A DNA stretch of 64,000 nt, from contig CAVPOO010000022.1 in assembly GCA_963707015.1 (NCBI GenBank), forward strand, positions 1 to 64,000, in the 5' to 3' direction. The notes under the pieces were generated by a model. That model saw only the letters and a program-made list of their open reading frames with translations. It was not told the DNA's origin and did not search any database. Both the position numbers and the translations under genes were made by a program. Below, one piece after another: positions 35,873 to 45,172 of the stretch. The DNA comes from CAVPOO01 sp963707015. GTDB taxonomy: Bacteria > Pseudomonadota > Gammaproteobacteria > Thiohalobacterales > Thiohalobacteraceae. Position 1 is the stretch's first letter; each line of letters starts with the position of its first letter.

Positions 35873-35937
35873 AGGGTCCCGTCGCACGAGAATGACATGT
35901 TAATCATCCCGTTGACAGAGTAAATTGCAATCGACAT
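35806..35937 (-). pseudogene. chimeric 43-codon ORF: start of HPF-like gene fused to end of the 167-aa gene
   Basis: ATG 35937 begins MSIAIYS, like the HPF-like MLIAIHS, and continues in frame as VNGMINMSFSCDGTLYIEHG TFFAKLDKFETIEQSA, which matches the last 40 residues of the 167-residue protein at 32390 (about 80 percent identical by eye). The 160 bases upstream also match the HPF-like promoter region. A second copy of the [HPF-like, BI-1, 167-aa] block evidently lost about 1.6 kb between these two points. Confidence 0.8.
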
Positions 35938-36148
35938 CGTTACATCCTCCTGGTGCGGCTATTAACTATGACGTTTAGTTTAGACACGCGGTCGCAGCGA
36001 ATAAATTCGAAATGTGCTGGAGAAAGATTCGGAAAAGTCGACCTGACAAGCCGGCAACCCCACCCTCGGGGTAACAAGCTCCGCCAGGCGGACCCTTTTG
36101 CCGACTCAATGCATTGTTTCTGACAGCCGCAGGCGCGAGCCTGGCAGG

Positions 36149-37054
36149 TCAGCCTGAGGTGAACAACTCGCTGCGGGCCGCCTCGGTGATCACCGAGACC
36201 GCCGGATGCTTGATACGACGTTCGGCAGATATCGCATAAAAGCGTTCCTTGATATCTTCGCTGCGCCCGATCACACGGACGCCGTACTTTGCGACAACAT
36301 CGTTCTCCACCGTAGTGGGTGATGTAAATATACCGGCACCCGCTTCTCCAAACGCCTTCATGAGTGCACGATCCTCAAACTCGGCGACAACCATCGGCTT
36401 TATCTCGTGCCGCTCAAACCACTGGTCAAGCATACGCCTTAATGCACTGCTGGTGGTGGGCATCAGCATGGGGGCGCCACTCAGGGAGTGCGGAAACCTG
36501 GCTGTGTACTTCCGCGCGGTCTTCTGACTGGCGAAAAAGCTGATTCCGGATTCACCCAGCAGGTGATTATAGGCACGAATATTCAGCGCCGGACTGATCG
36601 GGCTGTCGGCCAGCACAAGATCGAGCTTGTGCACCGACAGGTCTGCCAGCAAATCGGCCAGCGGGGCTTCGTGGCAAACGAGTCGCACAGGTTCCTCCAT
36701 CGCCAGTACCGGATCCAGCACGCGATAGGCGAGCAATTTGGGCACCACCATCGCAACACCAACGGTGAGCGTCATCGCCGCACCGGGTATACGGCCTGCC
36801 AGGACGTCCTGCAATTCTTCACCCAGGCGAAACATCTCGTCGGCATAGGAAAACACCGCCCGGCCGGTATCGGTAAGTACCAGATTCCGGCCACTCTTCT
36901 GAAACAGCTTGGCATTCAGCTGTTCCTCGAGCTCGCGAAGCTGGCCGCTGATGGTCTGAGGTGTGAGATGCAGTATCTCTGAGGCGCGGACGATGGAACC
37001 GTTCGCGGCCACCGCCCAGAAATAACGCAGGTGTTTGAAATTCAAACTGGACAT
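36149..37054 (-). CDS. nhaR: LysR-family transcriptional activator NhaR
   Basis: A 301-residue regulator, full family length. The N-terminal winged helix-turn-helix is NFKHLRYFWAVAANGSIVRA followed by SEILHLTPQTISGQLRELEE; the NFKHLRYFWAVA start is characteristic of NhaR. The effector domain includes VHKLDLVLADSPISPALNIR. I chose ATG 37054 over 37102 because it matches the family start. In E. coli, NhaR responds to Na+ and activates nhaA and stress genes. Here it follows the Mrp operon and the universal stress protein on the same strand (130-base gap) and so may control the antiporter operon. Confidence 0.92.
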   Translation of the reverse strand: MSSLNFKHLRYFWAVAANGSIVRASEILHLTPQTISGQLRELEEQLNAKLFQKSGRNLVLTDTGRAVFSYADEMFRLGEELQDVLAGRIPGAAMTLTVGVAMVVPKLLAYRVLDPVLAMEEPVRLVCHEAPLADLLADLSVHKLDLVLADSPISPALNIRAYNHLLGESGISFFASQKTARKYTARFPHSLSGAPMLMPTTSSALRRMLDQWFERHEIKPMVVAEFEDRALMKAFGEAGAGIFTSPTTVENDVVAKYGVRVIGRSEDIKERFYAISAERRIKHPAVSVITEAARSELFTSG

Positions 37055-37183
37055 AACGGCTTGTGCGACTGGGCCTGATGCATGCCCGACACTATAGGCC
37101 AAAACGGCCGTGAGGCATAGGCGGGGCGACGCGCACCGATTGTAAACCCGCGGCAGCTTCCGTAAGGCGTGAAGTTCCGCCGG

Positions 37184-38113
37184 TTATCTCACCGGGGAAA
37201 CGAAGGCGCTCGGCTTTAGCGCTAACACTGCAGTCTGCGTTTCACGAAGGACGTCTTCCGCCGTATTGCCTATGAACAGGCCGGGTATGCCGACTCTACC
37301 GAGCGTGCCCATTACAATGAGATCGGTCGGCTGTTCCCTGGCACGTGCAGACACGATCTGCGCGGGCCGGCCTTTGAGCAGATGAACATTGGGCGCCTCG
37401 CTGCTCAGACGATAGGGTAAGAGGAGCGTGTCCAGCGCCTCGCGGTGACGCTTTTCCGTGTCCTCAAGCAACCGATCCAGTTCGCTGCGCGGGATGCGCC
37501 CGCGCCCGCTAGCGAGGATGGACTCACCGGGCAACTCCCAGGCATGCACCACCTCGAGCGCCGCATGCTCACGCTCGGCGAGTGAGGTCGCCAGGTCCAG
37601 TATCAATCGCTGAAGGTCACCGGACTCATCGTCGAACGGATCCACCGCGGCGAGCAGCCGCCGGTAGACAGGTGCGCCTCCCGATTGATCGATCCAGACC
37701 GGACATGGACATTTGCGCAACAGGTGCATATCGGTGCTGCCAAAAAGCGACGGTGCCAGCCCGGTCTCGTGTTGTGCAACCTTCATGACCAGGTCGTGGG
37801 CATTGCGTTGTACGGCGCGCACGACCTCAATGAAGGGTGTACCGGTAGCCACCTTGGTGTAGATGGGTATGCCGGCATCTGTATACGGTTGCGTGAGCGC
37901 CTCCAGGGACTGAAGACACTGTTCTCTTAACTGTGCGTTGAGGTCCACGGCGTAAACCTGCTTGATATAGTCGGCCAGGCCCGCCTCAGGGCTGACATCC
38001 ATGACCGTCAGGCGCGCGCCGCTGGTCTGCGACAGCGCGACAGCTCTGTCCAGCGCAGCGTTGAGCCCGTGCTGGCAATCCGCAATAAAGAGTATGTTCT
38101 TGAAACGCTTCAT
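37184..38113 (-). CDS. tandem-domain universal stress protein
   Basis: A 309-residue cytoplasmic protein with two UspA domains (about 1-145 and 150-305), as in UspE. The first starts FKNILFIADCQHGLNAALDR. The second ends with the ATP-binding loop VMGTLGRVGIPGLFIGNTAE, in which the G-x2-G-x9-G-N/S-T pattern is intact. The loop in the first domain is less conserved. AGGAGG lies seven bases ahead of the ATG, 21 bases after the last antiporter gene, so it belongs to the Mrp operon. Such proteins often sense ATP or stress; coupling to ion homeostasis is inference. Confidence 0.9.
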   Translation of the reverse strand: MKRFKNILFIADCQHGLNAALDRAVALSQTSGARLTVMDVSPEAGLADYIKQVYAVDLNAQLREQCLQSLEALTQPYTDAGIPIYTKVATGTPFIEVVRAVQRNAHDLVMKVAQHETGLAPSLFGSTDMHLLRKCPCPVWIDQSGGAPVYRRLLAAVDPFDDESGDLQRLILDLATSLAEREHAALEVVHAWELPGESILASGRGRIPRSELDRLLEDTEKRHREALDTLLLPYRLSSEAPNVHLLKGRPAQIVSARAREQPTDLIVMGTLGRVGIPGLFIGNTAEDVLRETQTAVLALKPSAFVSPVR

Positions 38114-38134
38114 CAGTCGCCTCCTGGCTAGCCC

Positions 38135-39808
38135 CTATGCCGTCGAAATAAATGCGGTTAGCAGCAGGCCGCCGACGCCCAGCCAGAGACTGCCTGCCAA
38201 TGGCCAGCGGTCCTCGCCGTCGCCCGATTGCCACAGCGGAATCAATCGACGCCTCAGGGCCTCAAGAACCCCCCGGTATGGGTTGTGCCACGCTGACCGC
38301 AACCTCGCGGGGATAGACCGTGCTGCGTGCGCCAACTGGCGAATTCCGCGTGCAGAGCGGTAAGCAGGACGTCTTCCCGCTGCGTGCCGGCTGCGGCGTG
38401 TGGCACGTCCAGGCAAACGCCCTGCCACCAGCAGCGCCAGTGCGGCCAGGACTGCACCCAGAGACACCGGTACAAGGTTAGCCGAGAGCTGTCCGGCATC
38501 GGCAAGCGCAAAGGGAAACACGGCAATCACTGCCAGGAGAATCAGCCACGCTGTTATCGAGGCAATAGAGTGCGGCGAAGCAACGCTACCGCGCTGCCTC
38601 CAGATCAGAAACAGCAAGCGCGCCATCAACAGGGTAGTGGCAAGCGCGGATGCGGCGAGCAGAAAGGTAAGGGACTGCGCGGGTTCCGGAAGACCTGCCG
38701 TAAGGGCGGACTTGGCGAGGGCACCGCTGGTCAGAGGCGCACCTGCAAGCGCGAGCGCCAGAAAACCGAGCCCCGCCAGTATCCAGGGGCGCAGGCCGCC
38801 GCCTTCAGCCAGGCCCAGCCCGATAAACAGCGCACCCTTAACCAGTGCGTGGTGCGCCGCATAAAGTGCCAGTGCTCCAATCAGGGTGGGCGCGGCTACC
38901 GGCCAGGTCAGCGCAGCTCCCATCCCGGCAGTCAGCACACCCATCTTGCTGATGCTGGAGTAGCCCAGGAGCAATCGCGGTCGGTGCTGGCGCAAGCCGA
39001 CAATCGCGCCGAAGAATATGCCGGTGACGCCAGCGACCATCAGCGCCTGTCCCCAGCCCGGCAGTGCCGCATCACCGGGAGCCAGGAAGCGCAACCAGCC
39101 GAGCAGGCCCGCCTTTATCATCGCACCGCTCAGCACCGCAACGGCGGGCGTCGGGGTGACTGCGTAGGCCGGCGGCAACCAGAGATGAAGACCGGGCAGC
39201 GCAAGCTTGATGCCAAATCCGATGACGAGTAACAGCACCACGAACCCGGCAGGCGGGTTAGACTTGAGGACGCTGAAAGCCGTTGCCCCACCGTTTTGTG
39301 CCACCAGCAGGACGACGGCGACGAACAGCAACAGCTCCCCGGCGATGGTCCAGACGAGGTAGCGTCCAGCGGCCTGTCTGGCGCACTGCGATGCACGATG
39401 TGCGATGAGCCCATAGACGGCCAGACCCATCAGCGTGAAACCAAGGTAGAAGGTCACCACGTCCTGGGCCACGATCAGGCCCAGATTGCCCGACATGGCC
39501 AGCAGGAAGAAGATACGGAATCGCGTGGCGTTGCGCTCGCCCGCCATGCTGCCCGCGGCATACAGGCTTGCGACCAGCCATAGCAGAGCGCTGAAAAACA
39601 GAAACACGCGGCTGGTGTCGTCGAGTCCGAGCTCGGCACCGAGCAGCAGCCAGGGCAGCGAGACGCTGGTGCCGACTGGCAAGGCAGCGGCCCCGACCAG
39701 CGCAGGAAGCGGTGCGATAACCGTGATCCACCTGACGTAACGCTGGCCGGCAAAGACCGCTAACACCAGGGGCAGTGACCCGATGAGTAACAGGATAAAG
39801 GCGCTCAC
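38135..39808 (-). CDS. third MrpD-like antiporter subunit lacking the TM5 glutamate
   Basis: A 557-residue proton_antipo_M membrane protein. The start is GTG 39808, overlapping the previous stop (GTGA), giving MSAFILLLIGSLPLVLAVFA. The TM7 lysine region is present (GFGIKLALPGLHLWLPPAYA, GAMIKAGLLG). In TM5, where relatives have YELLTLATY or LELLGLS, this protein reads FYLGFTLMGLAVYGL, so the conserved proton-channel glutamate is replaced (Thr by alignment). The C-terminal 90 residues are Arg-rich (GRATRRSRHAAGRRPAYRSA) before a final hydrophobic segment. It is the last membrane gene of the Mrp operon. Its role may be structural. Confidence 0.85.
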   Translation of the reverse strand: MSAFILLLIGSLPLVLAVFAGQRYVRWITVIAPLPALVGAAALPVGTSVSLPWLLLGAELGLDDTSRVFLFFSALLWLVASLYAAGSMAGERNATRFRIFFLLAMSGNLGLIVAQDVVTFYLGFTLMGLAVYGLIAHRASQCARQAAGRYLVWTIAGELLLFVAVVLLVAQNGGATAFSVLKSNPPAGFVVLLLVIGFGIKLALPGLHLWLPPAYAVTPTPAVAVLSGAMIKAGLLGWLRFLAPGDAALPGWGQALMVAGVTGIFFGAIVGLRQHRPRLLLGYSSISKMGVLTAGMGAALTWPVAAPTLIGALALYAAHHALVKGALFIGLGLAEGGGLRPWILAGLGFLALALAGAPLTSGALAKSALTAGLPEPAQSLTFLLAASALATTLLMARLLFLIWRQRGSVASPHSIASITAWLILLAVIAVFPFALADAGQLSANLVPVSLGAVLAALALLVAGRLPGRATRRSRHAAGRRPAYRSARGIRQLAHAARSIPARLRSAWHNPYRGVLEALRRRLIPLWQSGDGEDRWPLAGSLWLGVGGLLLTAFISTA

Positions 39809-41307
39809 AAGCCATACTCCCTTTGCGCGATCAGGCTTGCCCACTCAAGCGGACTGTAAGGGGCGGCGGCAAACAGACCGGCAGCCAGGGCCAGCGTCGC
39901 GGTCACGACCGGTGGCCACAGCAGCGCCCCGCTGGTTTCGAGGCGCGCAGCCGGAATGTGCTCCGCCGGCCAGGCGGGGCCCGGACTGCGGAACCAGGCC
40001 CGGTACAGCACCGGAAGGAAATACGCCGCATTGAGCACACTGCTGGTTATCAGAACCGGCATGACCCACGCGGCCATGCCGGCCTCCACGGCGCCGAGAC
40101 CGAGATACCATTTACTCACGAAACCCGCCACCGGCGGGACGCCGATCATACCCAGCGCCGCGACGCTGAAGGCCAGTGTCGTCGCGGGCATGCGACGGCC
40201 GACACCGTTCATCTCGCTGACCTTGTGAATACCCAGTGTTTCGGCGTAGTTGCCAGCGGTAAAGAACAGGGTGATCTTCATGATGCCCTGGTGAACCAGG
40301 TGGACAATGCCGCCAATGGTACCGACGGGTCCGAGGATGGCGGTGCCCAGCGCGATGTAGGAAACCTGGCTGACGGTGGAGTAGGCGAGGCGCTTTTTCA
40401 GGTTGTCCTGAAACAGCGCTTTGACGGATCCGTACACGATGGTGATGGCGGCAGCGGTACCGAGCAGGGTAAGCAACCCGAGCTGGTCGGCGAAATGCAC
40501 GCCGTACACATCGTAGACCACGCGCACGATGCCGAAAGCGCCTGCCTTGACCACGGCGACAGCGTGCAGCAGGGCGCTCACCGGCGCGGGGGCAACCATC
40601 GCCTGGGGCAGCCAGCCGTGCAACGGCACCAGCGCCGCCTTGACACCGAGACCGATGAGCAACAGCAGGAATATCACCCTGAGCTGCTGATGGTATTCAG
40701 CGGGCAAACGGCTCAATATGCCGCCTTCGACGAAGGCCGTCGGTCCCACAAGGACATGTAACCACACGGTACCGATCAACAGCAGGGCACCTCCGCCGAG
40801 GGTATAAGCCAGATAGATACGCGCGCCGCGCAGTGCCTCGGGTGTGCCACGGTGGGCGACCAGCGGATAGGTCGCCAGCGTCAACAGCTCGTAGAAGATG
40901 ACAAACGTAAACAGATTGCCCGCCAGCGCCAATCCGACGGTGGCCGAAACGCACAGACTGAAGAAGCCGAAAAAGCGACTGCGGTGCGGTGAGGTTTCCA
41001 GGTAGCCGACGGCATAGACCGTGGTCACCAGCCACAGCACGGTGGACAGGCTGACGAACAGCAGCGACAGCGTATCCGCATGCAGCACCAGGTCCAGACC
41101 GGGTGCGAGGGTCCAGCGCGTCTCGTAGACATGCTGATGGAACACGCCCCAAATCAGGACAACGACCAGAGCGAGCTTCACGCCGGCACCGGCAAAGTTG
41201 AGAGCTGTGCGCAGCCGGTGACTGTCTTCGCGCAGGAAAAAAATAAAGAGCCCCGGCAGCAGAGAGCTCGCCACCACCAGCAACGGCAACCAGGCGTCCC
41301 AGTTCAT
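39805..41307 (-). CDS. second MrpD/NuoL-like antiporter subunit
   Basis: A 500-residue membrane protein of the proton_antipo_M family. ATG 41307 overlaps the upstream stop (ATGA). TM5 has the glutamate (FVIFYELLTLATYPLVAHRG) and TM7 the lysine (GLGVKAALVPLHGWLPQAMV), followed by LHAVAVVKAGAFGIVRVVYD. It is close to complex I NuoL/M and the MrpA N-terminal region but lacks the MrpA C-terminal domains. In this operon the MrpA C-terminal piece sits on the MrpB-like protein. Expected role: proton or cation translocation in the Mrp complex. Confidence 0.9.
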   Translation of the reverse strand: MNWDAWLPLLVVASSLLPGLFIFFLREDSHRLRTALNFAGAGVKLALVVVLIWGVFHQHVYETRWTLAPGLDLVLHADTLSLLFVSLSTVLWLVTTVYAVGYLETSPHRSRFFGFFSLCVSATVGLALAGNLFTFVIFYELLTLATYPLVAHRGTPEALRGARIYLAYTLGGGALLLIGTVWLHVLVGPTAFVEGGILSRLPAEYHQQLRVIFLLLLIGLGVKAALVPLHGWLPQAMVAPAPVSALLHAVAVVKAGAFGIVRVVYDVYGVHFADQLGLLTLLGTAAAITIVYGSVKALFQDNLKKRLAYSTVSQVSYIALGTAILGPVGTIGGIVHLVHQGIMKITLFFTAGNYAETLGIHKVSEMNGVGRRMPATTLAFSVAALGMIGVPPVAGFVSKWYLGLGAVEAGMAAWVMPVLITSSVLNAAYFLPVLYRAWFRSPGPAWPAEHIPAARLETSGALLWPPVVTATLALAAGLFAAAPYSPLEWASLIAQREYGL

Positions 41308-42740
41308 AGACCGATCCCCAGCAGGCTCCACACCGGAGCACCGGCGAGACCCAGACCTACCGCAGCCACGCCAGTGAGAATCAGCGCCGGCCATTCCTCA
41401 CGCGGCACCGTAACCGCGATGTTCGGGTATGAGCCGGGGCCGAAGGCATGGCCCAGCACCCGGAAGACGTACGCGGCGGCCAGCAGCGAACCGATGGCAG
41501 TCACCACGAGCCACACCCACTGACCGGTAACAACAGATCCGGCGAGTAACTGCCACTTGCCGAGAAAGGCGCCACTGGGCGGCAGGCCGATCAGGGCAAC
41601 CCCCGCCAGTGCGATCGCAAAGGTGGTCGCGGGCAGGCGCTGGGCCGTGCCGTCCAATTCACGGATGGTATCGTGACCGGAACGCTGCTGGACGATGCCG
41701 ATTGCCAGAAACAGACCGGCCTTGGCAAATCCGTGGGTCAAGGCCAGGATGACCAGTCCGCCCGCCGCGAGATCGCGGGCCGGGCCAGGGGGCAAGGCCT
41801 GCAGCACTGGAAAGAACATAAACAGGTAGCCCAGCTGGGCGACGGTCGAGTAGGCCGCCAGCAACTTGAGCCGTTCGGCGTGCAGGGCGCGCCAGGATCC
41901 CCACAGAACCGCGCCGGCACCCAAAACACCGAGCAGATTGGCGGCCGGCTGTGTCACAACGTCCGCGAACACGTCCAGCCACAGACGCAACACGAGGTAG
42001 AAGGCCGCCTTGACCACCAGCGCGGACAGCACGGCGCTGACTGGCGCCGGCGCACTGACGTGTGCCGGTGGCAGCCAGAAATGCAGCGGGAACAGCGCGG
42101 TCTTGAGCAGCAGGCCGGCAGTCATCAGTGCCAGTGCCGCCCACACAATCGGCCCGGCCGCAACGACACGCCCCAGAGCTGCCAGGTCCAGTGTCCCGTA
42201 ACCCGCATAGATCAGGCTCACCCCGGCCAGGAACATCATCGAACCGAGCAGTCCGACCAGCAGGTAACGCAGGGCCGCCTGCACGGCTGCCGTCTTGCCC
42301 CCGAGCGATGCCAGTGCGACTGCGCTCAGGCCCAGAAGCTCCAGCGTGACATAGAGGTTGAACAGGTCGCCGGACAGCAGCAGGGCATTCAGTGATGTCC
42401 ACAACAGCAGCCACAAGGGCCAGAAGCGGGCGCGCTCCGAGGCCTTGGCGAAGTAAGCGCTGGCGTAGACGCTCGCCGCCAGCACCACCAGGGCGTTCAT
42501 CATCAGCAGCAGGGCGGACAGACCATCGGCGCGCAGCGCGATGCCGAGCCCGGCTGTCCAGCCGCCGACCTCGTAATCCATCGCGCCCTGCGTACCCACA
42601 ATATAGAGCAGCGTGCCGGCGGCAACCGTGGTTGCCACTGCAGTGACAATCACAACCGCCGTCGCAGCGCGCGGCAGCAGCAGTGTCGCCAGCGCACCGG
42701 CCAAGGGCATGGCGACCAGCCAGATCAGAACCTCAGTCAT
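41304..42740 (-). CDS. mrpD: Mrp antiporter subunit D
   Basis: A 478-residue antiporter-like subunit. ATG 42740 (MTEVLIWLVAMPLAGALATL) overlaps the mrpC stop by eight bases. TM5 carries the glutamate (LYVTLELLGLSAVALASL) and TM7 the lysine (LLLKTALFPLHFWLPPAHVS). SAYSTVAQLGYLFMF-type motifs (here AYSTVAQLGYLFMF) follow. Together with the other Mrp subunits it exports Na+ or other monovalent cations in exchange for protons. Confidence 0.92.
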   Translation of the reverse strand: MTEVLIWLVAMPLAGALATLLLPRAATAVVIVTAVATTVAAGTLLYIVGTQGAMDYEVGGWTAGLGIALRADGLSALLLMMNALVVLAASVYASAYFAKASERARFWPLWLLLWTSLNALLLSGDLFNLYVTLELLGLSAVALASLGGKTAAVQAALRYLLVGLLGSMMFLAGVSLIYAGYGTLDLAALGRVVAAGPIVWAALALMTAGLLLKTALFPLHFWLPPAHVSAPAPVSAVLSALVVKAAFYLVLRLWLDVFADVVTQPAANLLGVLGAGAVLWGSWRALHAERLKLLAAYSTVAQLGYLFMFFPVLQALPPGPARDLAAGGLVILALTHGFAKAGLFLAIGIVQQRSGHDTIRELDGTAQRLPATTFAIALAGVALIGLPPSGAFLGKWQLLAGSVVTGQWVWLVVTAIGSLLAAAYVFRVLGHAFGPGSYPNIAVTVPREEWPALILTGVAAVGLGLAGAPVWSLLGIGL

Positions 42741-43020
42741 CGGCTTGCTCCGCATTCAGGCGTCGCGCGAGGGCCAGTGCGAGTGCGGTTGCGCTCACCG
42801 CGACGACGATCCCTGTCAACACCAGGGCATGCGGGACAGGATCCGGGGGCGTTTCAGGGCCGCGGTAGGCGACAGCGATCAGCGCCAGGAAAACGCCGGC
42901 CCCCATGACATTGACGGCCACCAGCCGCTGCAACAGCGAAGCGTGGAGCAGTGCCGTGCGCAGCCCGAGCGCCACGATCAGGCAGCCGGTCAGGCCATAC
43001 AGCCATTGCGCGGTCAGCAT
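42733..43020 (-). CDS. mrpC: Mrp antiporter subunit C (NuoK-like)
   Basis: A 95-residue, three-helix membrane protein homologous to NuoK. Its C-terminal helix HALVLTGIVVAVSATALALA is typical of MrpC (ALVLTAIVI). It overlaps mrpB by seven bases and mrpD by eight. Confidence 0.9.
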   Translation of the reverse strand: MLTAQWLYGLTGCLIVALGLRTALLHASLLQRLVAVNVMGAGVFLALIAVAYRGPETPPDPVPHALVLTGIVVAVSATALALALARRLNAEQADD

Positions 43021-44105
43021 CGGTTCTCCTCCTTAGTAAAACGGTCACGGGCTTCAGGAGTCTCGAACTCAGCGCGAGACATGGCCTCAGGCGCTTCCGA
43101 TCGAGGCACAACGACTGGCGGCGCCGCAGGTCCTTCGTGGACCGATTGCAACCCGAATGATTCCGGTCGACCGCCGAGGAAAGCCAGCACCAGGGTCGCA
43201 GCGATCGCCAGCATGGCGGCACTCTCGATCACCAGGATCAGGACACCCGCCCAGGCGGGCGGGTAACCCAGAAACGGCCGTCCAAGGGCGAGCAGGGCGA
43301 GACCGACCAGTAAGAACACGCCGACACCGGCAGCCATAAGGATGCGCAGCCAGATCCCATGCGGTAAACCGACGCGGTGTCGACCCGCCAGCCGCAACAC
43401 GACACCGGCGGCCGCGAGCGTGGCACCGGCCTGAAAGGCTCCGCCCGGCGCATGGGCGCCGACCCACAGCAGGTAGCCTGCAGTGAGTATCAGCACCGGT
43501 ACCAGCCAGCGCGCGAGACCGTCGAAGACTGGACCCGCTGCCAGGTAGCCCGGTCTTGCCCGGCCCAGGGCGAAGATGCCGAGCAGGGCAGTCACGAGCA
43601 CCGCCAGTTCCAGCAGCGTGTCGTAGGCACGGAAGTTCAGCAGCACCGCGGTCACCGGGTTGCTCACCCCGCTGGCTGCAAGATTCGCGGAGACCGCTTG
43701 AGCAAGCGCGTCCTGCGGCCCGCGGCTGAAGGCATGTGCCAACGCCCAGGCCAATGTCACGCCCAGCGCCGCACACAAGATCGTTACCAGCCATTGAAGC
43801 GTCAAGCCGAGGCGTGCGTCACGCCGGTTGTGAACACTGGCGCTGGGAGCCATCAGCGCCGATTGCGGTTGCTCGCGCTCGGCAGCCAGCAGCAAGGCGC
43901 CGGACAGGCCAGCGCCAATGGCCGCCTCGGCGAGGGCGACATCCGGGGCCAAAAGCCGTGCCCAGGCCACGGCCAGAACCAGGCCGAACGCCATGAACAG
44001 AATGACGCTGCGGCGTTCATCGGCGCTTGCCAGTGCCGCCCAGGCCAGACTCACGATCGAGATCAGCAGCAGCCCATCGAAGACCAGCAAACTTGCGGTG
44101 CTCAA
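43014..44105 (-). CDS. MrpB-like subunit with an N-terminal MrpA C-terminal-type (DUF4040) domain
   Basis: A 363-residue protein of two parts. Residues 1-80 (LVFDGLLLISIVSLAWAALA ... LAPDVALAEAAIGAGLSGAL) match the DUF4040 domain that usually ends MrpA. Residues about 100-310 are the MnhB domain with FRAYDTLLELAVLVTALLGI and APGGAFQAGATLAAAGVVLR. The C-terminal 50 residues are soluble and charged. The arrangement replaces a large MrpA: the antiporter-like part is a separate gene (39805) and the tail is fused here. The start overlaps mrpG by four bases. Confidence 0.88.
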   Translation of the reverse strand: MSTASLLVFDGLLLISIVSLAWAALASADERRSVILFMAFGLVLAVAWARLLAPDVALAEAAIGAGLSGALLLAAEREQPQSALMAPSASVHNRRDARLGLTLQWLVTILCAALGVTLAWALAHAFSRGPQDALAQAVSANLAASGVSNPVTAVLLNFRAYDTLLELAVLVTALLGIFALGRARPGYLAAGPVFDGLARWLVPVLILTAGYLLWVGAHAPGGAFQAGATLAAAGVVLRLAGRHRVGLPHGIWLRILMAAGVGVFLLVGLALLALGRPFLGYPPAWAGVLILVIESAAMLAIAATLVLAFLGGRPESFGLQSVHEGPAAPPVVVPRSEAPEAMSRAEFETPEARDRFTKEENRC

Positions 44106-44386
44106 GGTCTTGCCTCCTGACGCCGCGCATGTCGGGCGATCAGGTGTGCACTGGCGGCGCTGGCAGCCAGTACCGCAAGCCAGATCAGCAGCAGCTTCAG
44201 CGCGGTGAGCAGGTCCTGCGAGTGGAGCGCCAGCCCCGCTGTCAGCAGACCCAGGCCGAGGTTGTCCGCCTTGGTCAGCGCGTGCAGCCGCGAATAGAGG
44301 TCTGGAAGGCGCAGCAAGCCAATGCTGCCGGCCAGGTAAAAGAACACGCCTCCGACTACCAGCAGGGAGGACAACAGATCAATCAT
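44102..44386 (-). CDS. mrpG: Mrp antiporter subunit G
   Basis: A 94-residue protein with three membrane helices. The motif GSIGLLRLPDLYSRLHALTK followed by ADNLGLGLLTAG is diagnostic of MrpG/PhaG. ATG 44386 was chosen at MIDLLSSLLVVGG; the longer frame to 44428 overlaps mrpF further. It overlaps mrpF by eight bases. Confidence 0.93.
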   Translation of the reverse strand: MIDLLSSLLVVGGVFFYLAGSIGLLRLPDLYSRLHALTKADNLGLGLLTAGLALHSQDLLTALKLLLIWLAVLAASAASAHLIARHARRQEARP

Positions 44387-44642
44387 GGCGGGTCTCCTGT
44401 ACCTCGCCCGTGAAAGCCGCTGCAGCAACCCCGGCGAGCAGCGCGAGTACCAGTGCGACGTCGATCAGAGCCCGCTGATCGAGTAACAGGCTCAGCAGCA
44501 ACAGCATGCCCACACCGGCCGTGCCGATCAGCTGTATGGCCAGCATACGGTCGCCGGCGTTCGGGCCAAGCAGCGCACGCAGCAGCCCGAGCAACAGACT
44601 GAGCATCAGGCCCAGTGCAGACGCAGAGAGCAGCTCAGACAT
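44379..44642 (-). CDS. mrpF: Mrp antiporter subunit F
   Basis: An 87-residue, three-helix membrane protein. The GPNAGDRMLAIQLIGTAGVG stretch and the helix DVALVLALLAGVAAAAF are typical of MrpF/PhaF (GPTxxDRxxALD). It overlaps mrpE by eight bases and mrpG by eight bases. Confidence 0.92.
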   Translation of the reverse strand: MSELLSASALGLMLSLLLGLLRALLGPNAGDRMLAIQLIGTAGVGMLLLLSLLLDQRALIDVALVLALLAGVAAAAFTGEVQETRHD

Positions 44643-45141
44643 CAGCCGTCTCCAGTGTTAATCCAAACAGTCTGGCGATCGCCTGTTCGAGCCGGTGTAA
44701 TTGCGGGTCCGGATTTTCGCCGGCGTCGAGCAGGTGGAGCTCGGCATGGTCGCCATCCAGGTCCGCGGCCAGCGTGCCCGGTAACAGGCCGACGCAGTTG
44801 ATGAGCAGTACGCGTGCCAGAGGATCCTGGATATGCAGGCGATACCGCCTGAAGCCCGGCTGGACACGCAGCCTCGGTCCCAGTGTACGGCGCGCGACAT
44901 CAACGCCGCCGGCCAGGGACTCACGCAGGAACAGACCCAGAAAGCCCAACAGTCCCCCGAGTGAAAGTCGTGGCAGCGTATGACCACCCAGGCGAAGACT
45001 TGCCAAGGCAGCAAGAACGACTGCGGGCAGTCCGACCAGCCAGGCATCCGTCTGGCCCAGGACGATGATGCACCACAGGCCCGCCAGTATCCCCATCCGG
45101 ATCAGCATGCCGACAACCCTGGATGTCGAGAGCTGAATCAT
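44635..45141 (-). CDS. mrpE: Mrp antiporter subunit E
   Basis: A 168-residue membrane protein with two or three N-terminal helices and a cytoplasmic C-terminus. The signature LLINCVGLLPGTLAADLDGD (family: LLANSITLTPGTL) is clear. ATG 45141 (MIQLSTSRVV) is the likely start; ATG 45159 is possible. It begins 31 bases after the small leading gene. Confidence 0.9.
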   Translation of the reverse strand: MIQLSTSRVVGMLIRMGILAGLWCIIVLGQTDAWLVGLPAVVLAALASLRLGGHTLPRLSLGGLLGFLGLFLRESLAGGVDVARRTLGPRLRVQPGFRRYRLHIQDPLARVLLINCVGLLPGTLAADLDGDHAELHLLDAGENPDPQLHRLEQAIARLFGLTLETADV

Positions 45142-45172
45142 TCGATTCGTTCCGATCAATCTGTGGCGGCAC

